A stretch of 59,425 nucleotides of DNA from Acidimicrobiales bacterium (GCA_020629635.1 JAHDCX010000019.1:1-59425), one strand, 5' to 3'; counted from the first letter of the stretch, positions 1 through 12,700 are shown. Numbers and translations are program-made. The notes: a model not told the origin generated them from the letters alone.

Positions 1-2201
1 TTGTCCATCTGGACGAACCGGCCGAGGTTGGCTTCGAACGGGTCGTAGATCGGCCGGTACTCGCGGGCCCAGGAGCCAAAGCTCTTCTCGAGGCGGAGCG
101 AGTCGAGCGTCTTGGAGCCGAACAGGCGGATGCCCAGATCGGCTCCGGCTTCCATGAGTTGGTCGAACACGTAGCGCTCGTAGCTGGCAGGCATCCAGAA
201 CTCATAGCCCAAGTCGCCGGAGTAGGTGACCCGTCCGCAGTGGACGCGGGCCCACCCGATGTCGAGCTGCTTGTAGGCCATGAATCTGAAGCCGTCGGCG
301 GAAACGTCGGCGTCGGTGACGCGTTCGAGCAGTTCGCGGCTCTTCGGGCCGGCGATGGACAGGCCGCACATCTCGTAGCCGAGTGACCGGTAGGTGACCG
401 AGCCATCGGTGGGCAGGAGCGATTCGAAGTAGCGCTGGTAGTAGCGGGTGGCCACGCCCGAGCCGAACATCATGAACCGTTCGCCATCCCCGGTCACGTT
501 GCCGGTGGCGCCACCCGTGAACGTGGTGAGCGGGCCTTCGGGTTCGCCAGGCGTTGCGGGCAGGCAGGCGACGGTCAGGTCGCCGATGAGCTTGCCGTTG
601 TGGTTGGTCATCGGCGTGAGCGACATCCGCCCCGCCTTGGGGATGCGACCGGCGAGCGTGCGGTCCAACCACTCGCGGGCACCCGGGCCGTTGAACACGA
701 ACTTGGCGAAGCCGGTCGTCTCCATCATGCCGACGCCCTCGCGCACGGCCATCGTCTCCTCGGCCACCTGATCCCAGGCGTTGGAGCGATACCAGGTGAA
801 CTCCTCGACCGGCTCTTCGCCCTCGGCCTGATACCACTGGGCTGATTCGAGCCCGTAGCTGTTGCCCCACACGGCGTTGGCGTCGACCAACTTGTCGTAG
901 ATCGGCGAGGTCTGCAGGTTGCGACCCTCGGGCAAGAACTCGTTGGGGAACTGAATGCGGAAGCGACGGCCGTAGTTCTCGCGCACCTTGGCGTTCGTGA
1001 ACGACATCGTGTTGAAGTCGCCGAAGCGGGCGATGTCCATACCCCAGATGTCGTGGCCCGGGTCGCCTTCGGTCATCCAGTTGGCGAGCGCAAGACCCAC
1101 GCCGCCGCCCTGGGACAGGCCGGCCATGATGGCGGTGGCCGACCAGTAGTTGGGCAGGCCGCGCACCGGACCGAGGCACGGGTTGCCGTCGGGGGAGAAC
1201 ACGAACGGGCCGTTCACGACCGAACGAATTCCGGCCTCCTGGAAGATCGGGAAGTGCTCGAAACCCCGAGCCAGATGGTCGGCCAGGTGCTCCAGGTCCG
1301 GCGGCAGCAGTTGCATGCCGAACTCCCACGGCGTCTGCTTGGGCGACCACGGAATGCCGTTGGGTTCATACGTGCCGAGCAGCAGACCGCCCGCCTCCTG
1401 GCGCATGTAGATCTCGCCCCCGAAGTCGACCGCGTGGAGCACTTCCTTGCCGGTGCTCTTGTTGATCTCGGCGACCTCGGGCAGGTCCTCGGTGAGGATG
1501 TACTGGTGGGCCATCGCGAGGATCGGCAACTCGAGGCCGACCATGCGCCCCACCTCACGACCCCACAAGCCACCCGCGTTGACCACGTGCTCGCAATGGA
1601 TCTGCTCGAGCTCCTCGCCCGTCGACGTCTTGATCGTCTGGAGGTCCCACCCGCCGTCGGCGGCCCGGTTCATGGAGCGCACCCACGTGTCGCGATACAC
1701 CTCGGCGCCGTTCATGCGGGCGGCCTTGGCATACGCGTTGGTGACGCCGGTCGGGTCGACGTGGCCCTCGTGCGCGTCCCACATCGCGCCCACGAAGAAC
1801 TTCTCGTCGAAGATCGGATGGATCTCCTTGGCCTCGGCCACCGAGATCAGCTCGGTCTCCATGCCGAGGTACCGGCCCTTGGCGTGGGTGGCCTTCAGCC
1901 AGTCGGCACGCTCGGGCGTGTCGGCGAGCATCACGCCGCCGGTGATGTGGATGCCGCAGTCCTGGCCGGAGATCTCCTCGATCTCCTTGTACAGCTCGAT
2001 CGTGTACTGCTGCAGCTTGGCGACGTTGGGGTCGCCGTTGAGCGTGTGCATACCACCGGCCGAATGCCAGGTGGACCCGGCGGTCAGCTCGGTCCGTTCG
2101 AGCAGGACCACATCGGTCCAACCGTTCTTCGTCAGGTGATAGAGAATCGAAGCCCCCACCACACCGCCACCGATGACAACGACCTGCGTGTTCGTCTTCA
2201 T
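1..2201 (-). CDS. FAD-dependent dimethylglycine/sarcosine dehydrogenase family protein (C-terminus outside window)
   Basis: About 733 residues are visible and the 3' end runs off the left edge; family members are usually 800-830 residues, so roughly 80 are missing. The N-terminus shows an FAD-binding Rossmann fingerprint (VVVIGGGVVGASILYHL) followed by LTAGSTWHSAGG, whose His corresponds to the covalent-FAD His of the dimethylglycine/sarcosine dehydrogenase family. An FAD oxidoreductase domain (about 1-370) is followed by FAO_M and GcvT-like folate-binding domains, and the last visible residues (YDPFEANLGRF) are typical of GcvT-type C-termini. The expected role is oxidative N-demethylation of a methylated glycine with transfer of the one-carbon unit to tetrahydrofolate. 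The ATG at 2199-2201 sits 6 nt after a TACTGT box. The substrate cannot be told from sequence; dimethylglycine, sarcosine or a betaine breakdown product are all possible. Confidence 0.9.
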   Translation of the reverse strand, partial: MKTNTQVVVIGGGVVGASILYHLTKNGWTDVVLLERTELTAGSTWHSAGGMHTLNGDPNVAKLQQYTIELYKEIEEISGQDCGIHITGGVMLADTPERADWLKATHAKGRYLGMETELISVAEAKEIHPIFDEKFFVGAMWDAHEGHVDPTGVTNAYAKAARMNGAEVYRDTWVRSMNRAADGGWDLQTIKTSTGEELEQIHCEHVVNAGGLWGREVGRMVGLELPILAMAHQYILTEDLPEVAEINKSTGKEVLHAVDFGGEIYMRQEAGGLLLGTYEPNGIPWSPKQTPWEFGMQLLPPDLEHLADHLARGFEHFPIFQEAGIRSVVNGPFVFSPDGNPCLGPVRGLPNYWSATAIMAGLSQGGGVGLALANWMTEGDPGHDIWGMDIARFGDFNTMSFTNAKVRENYGRRFRIQFPNEFLPEGRNLQTSPIYDKLVDANAVWGNSYGLESAQWYQAEGEEPVEEFTWYRSNAWDQVAEETMAVREGVGMMETTGFAKFVFNGPGAREWLDRTLAGRIPKAGRMSLTPMTNHNGKLIGDLTVACLPATPGEPEGPLTTFTGGATGNVTGDGERFMMFGSGVATRYYQRYFESLLPTDGSVTYRSLGYEMCGLSIAGPKSRELLERVTDADVSADGFRFMAYKQLDIGWARVHCGRVTYSGDLGYEFWMPASYERYVFDQLMEAGADLGIRLFGSKTLDSLRLEKSFGSWAREYRPIYDPFEANLGRFVQMD

Positions 2202-2207
2202 GCGAGC

Positions 2208-2213
2208 ACAGTA
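2208..2213 (-). promoter_or_regulatory. -10 box of a leaderless promoter, dehydrogenase gene
   Basis: TACTGT on the minus strand, followed by 6 nt and then the ATG at 2201. The same xANNNT plus 6-8 nt spacing recurs before many starts in this window, which implies transcription begins at or next to the start codon. Confidence 0.55.
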
Positions 2214-2323
2214 ACGAACTGACCCATCGGATCTCGATATCGATCAGTGATGCGGTGGGTGCTGGCTCGTCTCAATCTCCGCCAGGTGACGTGGGGTCAG
2301 GCACGCATCATTAACAACTCGAC

Positions 2324-2731
2324 CTACGGGGTGACGATCGGATGGCCGCCACCGGCCCAGGCGAGGATCCCGCCGTCGACATCGGCGACGTCGGTGAAGC
2401 CCAGGTCGCGCATCATCTCCAGCGTCTGGCCGCTGCGATTTCCGGAACGGCAATACAGCAGGTACGGCTTGTCGGGGTCGAGCTCGGCCAGCTGCGCGGC
2501 GAAGTCGGCCTCGTAGAAGTCGAGCATCGTTGCGCCTTCGAGATGCCCCTCCGCAAATTCTTCGGGAGTGCGAACATCGAGGATCACGAGGTCGGCAGGC
2601 GGCTCGGCTTGAATCGACGCACCGTCGGCTGCGGACACGAGCCGGAGCCCACCGGCGTCGCTGTCGCCATCCCCGCCGCAGGCAGCGAGCAGGGTCGACA
2701 GGGCGATGATGAAACCGAGGCATCTGCGCAT
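2324..2731 (-). CDS. Rhodanese-domain lipoprotein
   Basis: 135 residues. A lipoprotein signal peptide ends in LLAAC with the lipidated Cys at 18. A single rhodanese domain follows (about 35-135), with LDVRTPEEFAEGHLEGA and the active-site loop CRSGNRS; the sulfur-carrying Cys is residue 94. Small single-domain rhodaneses outside the membrane usually carry persulfide sulfur or handle thiosulfate-type donors; the actual donor is unknown. The gene lies upstream of the dehydrogenase on the same strand with a 122-bp gap, and that dehydrogenase has its own promoter-like box, so they need not be one operon. CAGGCT lies 6 nt upstream of the ATG. Confidence 0.85.
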   Translation of the reverse strand: MRRCLGFIIALSTLLAACGGDGDSDAGGLRLVSAADGASIQAEPPADLVILDVRTPEEFAEGHLEGATMLDFYEADFAAQLAELDPDKPYLLYCRSGNRSGQTLEMMRDLGFTDVADVDGGILAWAGGGHPIVTP

Positions 2732-2808
2732 GCGAAAAGCCTGCCACGTCGCAGCGAGGAAACGGCAGACCCACGGGCGACGGCCGGCAGCCGTGCCACA
2801 CTTGCCCT

Positions 2809-3615
2809 ATGCGTCGACTCGTCGTACTGGCCGTCTTGCTGGCGGCCGCGTGTTCAGGCTCGGAGCCTGATCCGGGGTCCGCCCCGGCGAACGCCGAAGC
2901 GGCAGGTTCAGAACAGCTCGACGCCTCCACGACAGCGGCGGCGGGAGCCGACGAGGCGACGTCGACCGAATCAACAACAACGGTCGTCGCTCCCGACGAT
3001 TTGGCACCAGCTGTTCGCGTTCCGGTTGCGCCCAGCGACGGAGAGCCAACCAACTGGATTGCTCGAGTGGCGATGACCGACACGGCCGTCGATCTCACCT
3101 GGTCGGCGGTCGAGAACACGGACCGTTACGAGGTGTGGCGCATCCCGACCGCCGAGGCCGACTACGACGCCATTGCCGAAGGCGACTTCGGCGCAGCCTC
3201 GCTCGTCTACGACGGCGACGATCTCGTCACGACGGACACCACCGTCGAGCCGGACACTTTCTATACCTACGTCTTGATCGCCTGGAGCGGAGATGCAGTC
3301 AGCGCGCCGCGATGGACCGAAGCCCTGACCGTGTTCGACGAGATCCCGCCCTCGCCGATCACGGGGCTGACCGCCGAGGTCACCGACGACGGCGTTCTGC
3401 TCTCGTGGAACCGATCGACCGACAACGTCGAGTTCGCGGCGTACAACGTCTCGCTCGACGACGGTGACCAGCGCACCTACATCGGGGGCGGAGCTGACGA
3501 GTCCGCCACGTCGTTCCTCGATCCCGAGCCACTCGACGGTCCTCGAACGTATGAGGTGGTCGCCGTCGACTTCCACGACAACCGTTCCGACCCCGCCCAG
3601 ATCACCGTGGGCTAA
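2809..3615 (+). CDS. Lipoprotein with two fibronectin type III-like domains
   Basis: 268 residues. The N-terminus MRRLVVLAVLLAAAC is a lipoprotein signal with the lipid-anchored Cys at 15, followed by a low-complexity Ser/Thr/Ala/Glu linker to about residue 70. Two FN3-like beta-sandwiches follow: one around AVDLTWSAVENTDRYEVWRIP and one around GVLLSWNRSTDNVEFAAYNV. It is expected on the outer face of the membrane as a binding or scaffold protein; no catalytic motif is visible. It is divergent from the rhodanese gene. CACACT lies 6 nt before the ATG. The TAA stop at 3613-3615 is followed with no spacer by the first palindromic element. Confidence 0.75.
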   Translation: MRRLVVLAVLLAAACSGSEPDPGSAPANAEAAGSEQLDASTTAAAGADEATSTESTTTVVAPDDLAPAVRVPVAPSDGEPTNWIARVAMTDTAVDLTWSAVENTDRYEVWRIPTAEADYDAIAEGDFGAASLVYDGDDLVTTDTTVEPDTFYTYVLIAWSGDAVSAPRWTEALTVFDEIPPSPITGLTAEVTDDGVLLSWNRSTDNVEFAAYNVSLDDGDQRTYIGGGADESATSFLDPEPLDGPRTYEVVAVDFHDNRSDPAQITVG

Positions 3616-3698
3616 ATGGGGTCAAGTCTGACATAGCAAGAGGTTGGGCCAATCGGGCGGCAAGAGGGAACCTCTTGCTATGTCAGACTTGACCCCAT
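3616..3698. repeat. Palindromic REP/MITE-like element, copy 1
   Basis: Perfect 30-bp inverted arms at 3616-3645 and 3669-3698 (outer end ATGGGGTCAAGTCTGACA) surround a 23-nt loop. A second copy lies at 12870-12953 with identical arms and a similar 24-nt loop in the same orientation. The GGGGTCA-type termini resemble REP sequences mobilised by RAYT/IS200-like transposases, but no transposase is present here. The transcript would fold into a very stable hairpin that could act as a bidirectional terminator or an mRNA-end stabiliser. Confidence 0.85.
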
Positions 3699-3749
3699 GG
3701 GGGTTTGACTCAATGCCGTTTGGCTTGAGATTTCGGCGGGTGGGGCCGA

Positions 3750-6700
3750 TTGGCCTATGTGAGCGCACCTTCCTCTGGCCAGACACCCGCGCACCAAACG
3801 CGCTTTCGATTGCGCTACCTCGCCCAGTTCGTGGTCGGTGTGCTCGTGGCGACCACGCTCGTTGTCGTTCCTGCGGCGCAGTCCGAGGCACAGGCCAACC
3901 CGAAGTGGGAGTGCGACGGCACGCCGATCCTCATGCGTGGAGGACGGTTCCACTACATCGTCCCCGACCCTGCCGTCCCCGGAAACCTCACAATTCAACC
4001 GATCCCCGGAACCAGCGGGATCTGGAACTCCACGGCCTACGACCCGACCACCGACTACGTGTACGGCGTCGGCAGCGTCGGTGGCGAGAAGACGGTGCGT
4101 GCCTACGACGCCAACGGCGGGATCGTCTTCGACACGCAGATTCAAGATCCCTATCCCGACGATGCCGGCACCTACGCCGGAACCGTGCTCGGCGACGGCC
4201 GCTACATCATCCACTCCGTTGGCAACGGCAACGGCAGCCGCGGCTGGTACGCCGGTCAGCGCTTCAACCTCTGGGCGATCGATCCCGCGACCGGAGCAGC
4301 AACCCATGTCGGTTCGACGCCGGTCAACTTCGCCGACTTCTCCTACAACCCGCTCGACGGATACCTCTACCAGGTCGTCAACCGGGTGCTCTACAAGGTC
4401 GACCCCAACACCGGCGCAACCACCAGCACGGCGATGCCCGGCACGTTCCCCAACGGGAGCTTTGGCGCGTCGTGGTTCGACGCGGCAGGGTTCCTCTACC
4501 TGTTCCGAAACTCGCCGGGCGACATCTTCAAGGTCGACCCGGCCGATACGTCGACGTGGGTCGAAGTGGGCGAAGTCGGCGCCGATGGTGGCACCGATGG
4601 CGGATCGTGCGTGAGCCAGATTGACATCAAGAAGGACGTCGTCGACGCAACGGGCGCACCCGTGCTTCCGCAAGACCGCGTCTATGCCGCGGGCGACACG
4701 GTCACCTACAAGTTCACGCTCATCAACAACGGCCTCCCCACCCAGAACCTCCGCGCCGACCTCTGCGATCTTCTTCCGGCGGACGGCCGCACCTATACCG
4801 GTGCTTGGACTTCGACCGACGGAACCGCGGTCATGACGAGTGGGGGAGCGGCTGGCGACACGAGCTTCTGCCTCGACGTCAACATGCCCTCCAGCCTTTG
4901 GACCGATCCTGCCAATCCGGGCTCGACACCGACAGAGGTCACGATCGACGTCGTACTCGGTGACGACGTCCTGCCCGGCACCCTCGAGAATCAGGCCACC
5001 CTCGACTACGACCAAGACGGCACGGTCGACGTGCTCTCTGATGACCCCGGCGACGGCTCCGACCCGAGAGACCCCACCACGATCGAGGTTCGTGGCGCGT
5101 TTGAAGTGACCAAGACCGTCGAGGGGCACCCGGCCGACAACAACGCCGACACCTTTGCCATCACCGTCTCCTGCACGACGGCGACCGGCGCATCGCATAC
5201 GGTCGCGGCGGCGTCGATCACCGACGACACGACCGGCACGGCGTGGACCGGGGCCGGAACCAACACCTTCGCCATCTCGAACGGCGACCGTGTACGAGTC
5301 GGCGACATCCCCGGCGGCTCGACCTGCACCGCCACCGAGACCACCTCGACCGCCTATGCCACGTCGACGACCTCGACCGACGGAACGGCATTAGCCGACG
5401 CGGGCACCGTCATCATCGACCAGGCATCGGATGATGAAGTGATCGCCTTCACCAACCGCACGGGGAGTTTCCGGCTGATCAAACGCACCGACGTCAGCGG
5501 CTCCCCACTCCCCATCGACGAAGACGGCACCTTCAGCTTCGACATCGACTGCGACAACGGCCTCACCCAGACGATCAGCTTCGTCACCACCAATGGCAAT
5601 CGCACCCGGGTCTTCCCCAACACGCCGCTCATCGCCCACGGCGCCGAGTGCACCATCACCGAGAACGTCCCCGCCGGGTGGACGCTCACGAGCGCCAACG
5701 ACCAGTTCGTCGGGATCGAGAGCGGAGCCGAGCCGACGGTGACCTTCGACAACGAGCGACAGTTCGCTCCGCTCACCGTCACGAAATCGATCGTGGGCTT
5801 GCCCGCAGGCGACGATCCGACCGCTTACTCCTTCGACGTGAACGTCGTGTGCACCGGAGGATTCGAGCCCGACCCGTACAACGTCCCCGGACCGATCGCG
5901 ATCGCCACCGATGCGCCAATCGTCATCGACGACCTCCCGGTCGGAACCTCCTGCACGGTCACCGAGGTTCCTGCTCCTGGATTCAACACTCGCTATGCAC
6001 CCGACCAGACGGTCGCCGTTGCCGACGACGGCACAAGCACCGTCGCCATCACCAACAGCACCGGTTCGCTCATCATCGACAAGCGCACGATCGCCGCAAC
6101 GACCCACCCAATCGACCCCGTCGCCGACGTCGACTTCCGCCTCGACTGCACCTACCCCGACACCTCGACCACCTCGCAGACGTTCACGGTCACCGCCGAC
6201 GCACTCACCCCAACCGGGGCATCGGGCGGCGTGAGCCACACCGACATCGGCGTGCTCCCACCCGGCACCACCTGCACCGCGACCGAAACGGGCGCCCCCG
6301 CCGGCTGGTCGCTGACGAGCGACGGATCGGTCGCCCTTACCATCACCGAAGCCAACCCCGAACCGACCGCCACGTTCGAGAACACACGCGACACGGGCAC
6401 GCTCACCATCACCAAGGTTCTCGATGGTGTCCCGGCCGCTCTCGACCTTGACGCCGAGGACTTCGTCGTCGACGTCAGCTGCTCCGGCGGCTTCACCGTC
6501 GACCCCTACGTGATGAACGGACTCACCGTCTCCGTCGACACCCCACGGGTGATCGCCGACCTCCCCACCGGCGCCGACTGCACCGTCACTGAACGGGCCG
6601 ACCCGCGCTTCTCTTCGACCGTCGCCCCGGCGACCGTCAGCATCGACACCGATGGCGAGTCGGTCGTCCTCACCAACACGACGTCGACCTTCAGCCTCAC

Positions 6701-9700
6701 GAAGAACACCACGTCGAGCACGATCGTCGACGACATCGACGGCAGCTTCGACTTCGCCATCACGTGCACCAACGGCGGATCGGTGATCGTCGACGAGACG
6801 GTCACCATCGCCACCACCAGTGGCACCGGCAGCGCATCGGCCGCCGACCTCCCACTCGTCCCGCCCGGATCTGTGTGCACCGTCGACGAGACCGTGCCCG
6901 CCGGGTGGACACTCACCGACCGCACGGGCGGCTCGACGAGTGGTGCGACCGGCATCGAGGTCACCACTGTCGCCACCGGCTCGACCCTCGCCTTCGAGAA
7001 CACGCTCGACACGGCATCGCTCACGATCACGAAGGACGTCACCGGCGCACCCGTCACCGCTGCGCTCGAAGCCACCACCTTCGTCGTCAACGTGACCTGC
7101 ACCGGAAACGTGCCCGGCGGAACCTGGACCTCCGGAGCGCAGAACCTCGTCGAAGGCACCGCCGTGGTCCTTGCCGGACTTCCCGTCGGCGCCGTCTGCA
7201 CGGTCGCCGAGACCGCCGACCAGCGATTCGTCACCACCTACGCTCCAGCTGACACGGTCACCATCGCCGCGGCCGGGTCGACCGTCGCCGTCGAGAACCA
7301 GACGTCGAGCCTGGCGATCACGAAGACCACCTCGGTCCCTGCTGGCGTCGACCCTGACGCCACATTCACCTTCGCCGTGTCCTGCGACACCGACGGAACG
7401 ATCGTCCACACCGAAACCGTCACGCTGACCACGAGTGGGGGCACGGCAACGTGGGGGCCGCCGGCCGCGCCCTTCGTCGCGCCCGGAACTGTCTGCACCA
7501 TCACCGAGACGCCACCTGCCGCATGGGCGCCGGTCGGGTCGGCCACCCAAACCGTCACCACCCTCGGCGCATCGAACGCCACGGCGAACTTCACCAACGA
7601 ACGAGCGGTCGCCGACCTCACGATCACCAAGACGCTTCTCGGCCCCGACGGCAGCGACTTCACGACCGAATCGTTCACCGTCGACGTGAGTTGCACGGGC
7701 GACTTCGCATCAAGCCCCCTCGTCGTCAACGACCTCGCCATCACCTCGCTCGCTCCCGCCGTCGTGCCAGACCTCCCGACCGGCGCCGTGTGCACGATCA
7801 CCGAAGACTTCGACAGCCGATTCCAAACGCTCTACTCACCCGACATCGGCGACGGCACCGCCGCCCAGGTGACCATCGCTGCGGGCGGCACCGAGGCCGG
7901 CATCACCAACGTGACCGGCAGCCTCGCCATCCGCAAAGACACGATCGCCCCATTCGACCATCCAATCGACCTGCTCCTCGACATCGACTACACCATCGAC
8001 TGCGGTGCAGCGTTCGGCGGCACACGCACCGTTTCGGTCGATGCCCTCTCGGGCGGCCAGGGCATCGGTGGCCTCACCTACAGCGAACTTCCGCCGATGC
8101 CGTCGGGCACCCTCTGCACGATCACCGAGACGGTGCCTACAGGTTGGACGGTCAACACCAACCCCCAACAGATCACGATCAGCCCGTCGGTCCCGGTCGC
8201 GGCGTTCGAGAACACCCGCAACGTCGGCACCCTGACCGTCGCCAAAGTCCTCGACGGCGTCCCCGCCGGCGTTGACCTCTCCACCGAAGCGTTCATCGTC
8301 GACGTCTCATGTTCGGGCGGGTTCACCGTCGACCCCTATGTCATCGCCGACCAGACGATCACCGCCACGACACCCCTCCTCATCGAGAACCTGCCGACCG
8401 GCGCCGTGTGCTCCGTGACGGAGGACGCCGACGCTCGCTTCGCCACGTCGATCACCGCGCCCGTCACGATCGATGCCGACGGCGAAACCGTGACCGTCAC
8501 CAACACGACGAGCACGGTCAGCATCACGAAGAACACGACGGGAGCGACGACCCACCCCGTCGAGCTCGACGGAACCTTCACCTTCGACGTCGACTGTGGC
8601 GCCGACTACACCGGAACGGTGATCCTCACGACCTCGGGCCAAACCGCATCGTGGGCGCTCACCGACTCACCACTCCTGCCGCCGGGCACCGTCTGCACCG
8701 TGACCGAGCAGGGGCCACCAGCCGGATGGTCCCTCACCACCGACGCCACGATCAGCCTCACCACCGACCCCGACACCGTTCAGACCGCCACCTTCGCCAA
8801 CACCCGCCTCACCGACACGCTCACGATCACGAAGAACATCATCGGCGCCCCGATCGACCTCTCGACCGAGACCTTCGACGTGACGATCAGCTGTACCGGT
8901 GGATTCACCGCCGAGCCCCACACACTCGGACCGTTCCCCCTCAGTGAAGTGAGCTCGGTCTCCATTGCGGATCTCCCCGTCGGAGCCGCCTGCGAAGTCA
9001 CCGAAGCCGGCGACCCTCGATTCACCCCCGCATACGACCCCGACGATCAGGTGGCGATCATCGCCGCAGGAGGAAGCGAGGTCGCGATCGACAACCGGAC
9101 CGCCTCGCTCACGGTCACCAAAGAGGTCGTCGCCGCCGACGATCAGCCCCTCGACGTGTCCGGGACCTTCCTCGTCGACGTCGACTGCACCGACGGCACC
9201 GAGCTCACCCTCACGATGAACGTCGTCGCCGGTGTCGCCGCCGTACAGCAATACCCGACCATCCCGCTTCTTCCCGACGGCACGGCGTGCACGATCACCG
9301 AGCAAGGCCCACCCGCGGGCTGGACCCTCCTCTCCGACAACGGCATCGAAGTCGTCCTCAGCTCCGAGAACCCGGGCGATATCACCCTCGTCAACCAGCG
9401 AGACACCGCAGATCTCGACATCACCAAGACCGTCATCGGCGCCCCCGCCGACCTCGATCTCACCACGACCACATTCACGGTCGACGTCAGTTGCACCGGC
9501 GACTTCACCAGCTCACCGCTGACGTTCAACGACCAGCCCATCAAACACGGCGAGACGATCACCATCCCCAATCTCCCAACCGGCAGCGTGTGCACCGTTG
9601 CCGAGGATCCCGACTCCCGTTTCGCCGTCACCTCGACACCCGCCGACGCTGCCACCACCGGCGTCACGATCGACGACGACGGCGAGACCGTCGCCATCGT

Positions 9701-12700
9701 CAACGCCACCGGCGAGATCATGATCGTGAAGAACACCGAAGTGTCGAGTGCTCACCCGATCGACGTCACCGGAGATTTCACCTTCGCCGTCGACTGCGGC
9801 ACCGCCCACATCGGCACCCACACCGTGCAGGCCACGACGGTCACCTCGGCCACCACCGCGACCGGCTTCCTCCGCTACGACGACCTCCCCGCAATCGCCG
9901 ACGGCACCTCATGCTCGATCACCGAACAGGGGCCGCCAGCCGGCTGGACCCTCAGTTCGACAAACCCCGTTTCGCTCACCGTCGACTCCAACGGCGTCCA
10001 GACTGCGTCGTTCACGAATGTGCGTGATGTGGGTGTGGTGACGGTGGAGAAGGTGTTGGTGGGTGTGCCGTCGGGTGTGGATCTGGATGGTGAGTTGTTT
10101 GGGGTGACGGTGTCGTGTTCGGGTGATTTTGTTGGTGGGTCGCATTCGGTGTCGGGTTCGGTGTCGGTGGATGTGCCGTTTGTGGTGTCGGATGTGCCGA
10201 CGGGTGCGGTGTGTTCGGTGTCGGAGACGCCGGATGCGCGGTTTGCGACGTCGGTGTCGTCTCCGGTGACGGTGGATGGTGATGGGGAGACGTTGACGGT
10301 GACGAACACGACGTCGACGTTGACGGTGTCGAAGGTGACGTCGGGTCCGGGGACGCATCCGTTGGATCTGGATGCGACGTTTGGTTTCGATGTGGATTGC
10401 GGGGCGCTCTTCGATGAGACCGTCGGGATCACGACGGCGACCCAGACCGGCAACTGGACCTCGCCGGCCACGCCACTCGTCCCGCCGGGCACGGCCTGCA
10501 CCATCAGCGAGAACGCCGCGACCGGCTGGACCCAAACCGCGCCCGACCCCCAGACCATCACGACCGACGCCGCCCTCGTGGCCAACGCGTCGTTCACGAA
10601 TGTGCGTGATGTTGGTGTGGTGACGGTGGAGAAGGTGTTGGTGGGTGTGCCGTCGGGTGTGGATCTGGATGGTGAGTTGTTTGGGGTGACGGTGTCGTGT
10701 TCGGGTGATTTTGTTGGTGGGTCGCATTCGGTGTCGGGTTCGGTGTCGGTGGATGTGCCGTTTGTGGTGTCGGATGTGCCGACGGGTGCGGTGTGTTCGG
10801 TGTCGGAGACGCCGGATGCGCGGTTTGCGACGTCGGTGTCGTCTCCGGTGACGGTGGATGGTGATGGGGAGACGTTGACGGTGACGAACACGACGTCGAC
10901 GTTGACGGTGTCGAAGGTGACGTCGGGTCCGGGGACGCATCCGTTGGATCTGGATGCGACGTTTGGTTTCGATGTGGATTGCGGGGCGCTCTTCGATGAG
11001 ATCGTTGCGATCACGACGTCGTCGCAGTCGGGGGAGTGGGCCACGCCGGCGACGCCGCTTGTCCCGCCGGGGACCTCCTGCACCATTAGCGAGCTCACCC
11101 CGCCGCCGGGTTGGACGTCGACGACCGCGCCGATCACGGTCGTGACCGACGCCGCCGAGATCGTTTCGGCCGAGTTCGAAAACACCCGCGACGTCGCCAC
11201 GCTCACGGTGACGAAGGTGCTCGACGGCGTTCCTGTCGGTCTCGACCTCGATGCCGTGCTTTTCGACATTGAGATCGTCTGCACCGGCGACTTTGACGGC
11301 GGCACCCACACTCTCGCGACGCAGGTTTCCGTCGATGCGCCGGTGACGATCGACGACCTGCCAACCAACGCCGTGTGCACGATCACCGAAGCCGACGACC
11401 CCCGCTTCGCGGTCGACTACGCACCTGCCAATGCGGATGAGACTGCCGCTGAGGTCACCGTCCTCGACACCGGAGCGGCTGCAACGATCACCAACACGAC
11501 CGGTGCGATCATCATCGCCAAGGAGACCGTCGTCGACAGCGCCCATCCCATCGACCCGACCGGCACCTTCTCCTTCGACATCGACTGCGGAGCCGCCTAC
11601 ACCGGCGTGCACGAACTGACGACGACCTTCACTACGGCGACCGGCGCAATGGCCTTTCTCACCTACACCGAGCTACCCCTCATCGCCGAAGGCACGACCT
11701 GCACGATCACCGAACTCGACGAGACCCCCGACTGGACGCTCGTCACGGACCGCAGCGTCGACCTCGTTGTCACGAGCGTCGACCCACAGACCGCGTCGTT
11801 CACGAACGACCGGGTGCTCGGCTCGCTCGTCGTCGACAAGATCGTCGAGGGCCCTGCCGATCTCGATCTCGACATCGAACCCTTCGAGATCACGATCACG
11901 TGCGTCGGCGGATTCACCGTCGACCCCTACACGATCACCACCACGATCACCGGCGACTCCGACGTCGTGATCGAGAACCTGCCCCGTGGCGCCGTCTGCG
12001 ACGTCACCGAGACCCCCGATCCCCGCTTCGCCACGACCTACCCCGATGTCGACGCTGAGATCGGATCCGACGACGCCCCGGCCCTCGATCCCGACGCGGA
12101 GCCCGCCGACCTGTCGATCCTCAACGCCACGGGCTCGTTCGTCATCGACAAAGAGACCTTCGTCGACTCGACCCGCCCCTTCGACCCCGACGACACCTTC
12201 ACCTTCGAGATCACCTGCGTTCATCCCGACGGAAGCGAATACGTCGAGACCATCACCATCTCGACCACCGACGGCGAGGGAACCTGGGCCTCGCCATTGC
12301 TCCCCGCCGGACACGAATGCACGATTGTGCTCCTTCCTCCCGACGGTTGGGTCGGCGTGGGCGTCACCACGGTCGATTTCGTCGTCGGCACCGACATCGA
12401 GGTGTTCGCCTTCGCCTCTGAGCGGACCGTCGTCGACCTGACAATCACCAAGACGCTGGCCTCGATCCCGAGCGGGCTCGACTTCGCCAACCGATCCTTC
12501 GACATCTCCGTCACGTGCGAAGGCGGCTTCGGCAGCGAGACCTATGTGATCCCCGGCGACCACGCCGTGTCCCAGGACGTGTCGGTCACGATCTCCGACC
12601 TGCCCGCAGCCTCGGAGTGCGTCATCGCCGAAGCCCCAGACGACGACGGATGGTTCACCGCCAGCTACGCGCCATCCGACACGATCACGCTGTCCGCCGA

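Noticed and set aside
2291-2306. GGGGTCAGGCACGC next to the rhodanese stop, resembling a REP half-site
   Set aside because: It is a single 14-16 bp match with no inverted partner nearby and different from the arms of the two palindromic elements, so it is not called as a repeat.
10005-11001. Diversity-generating retroelement or phage cassette as the source of the odd codon block
   Set aside because: No reverse transcriptase, template repeat or adenine-directed variation is present; the block differs from its neighbours at all codons, not at scattered adenines.
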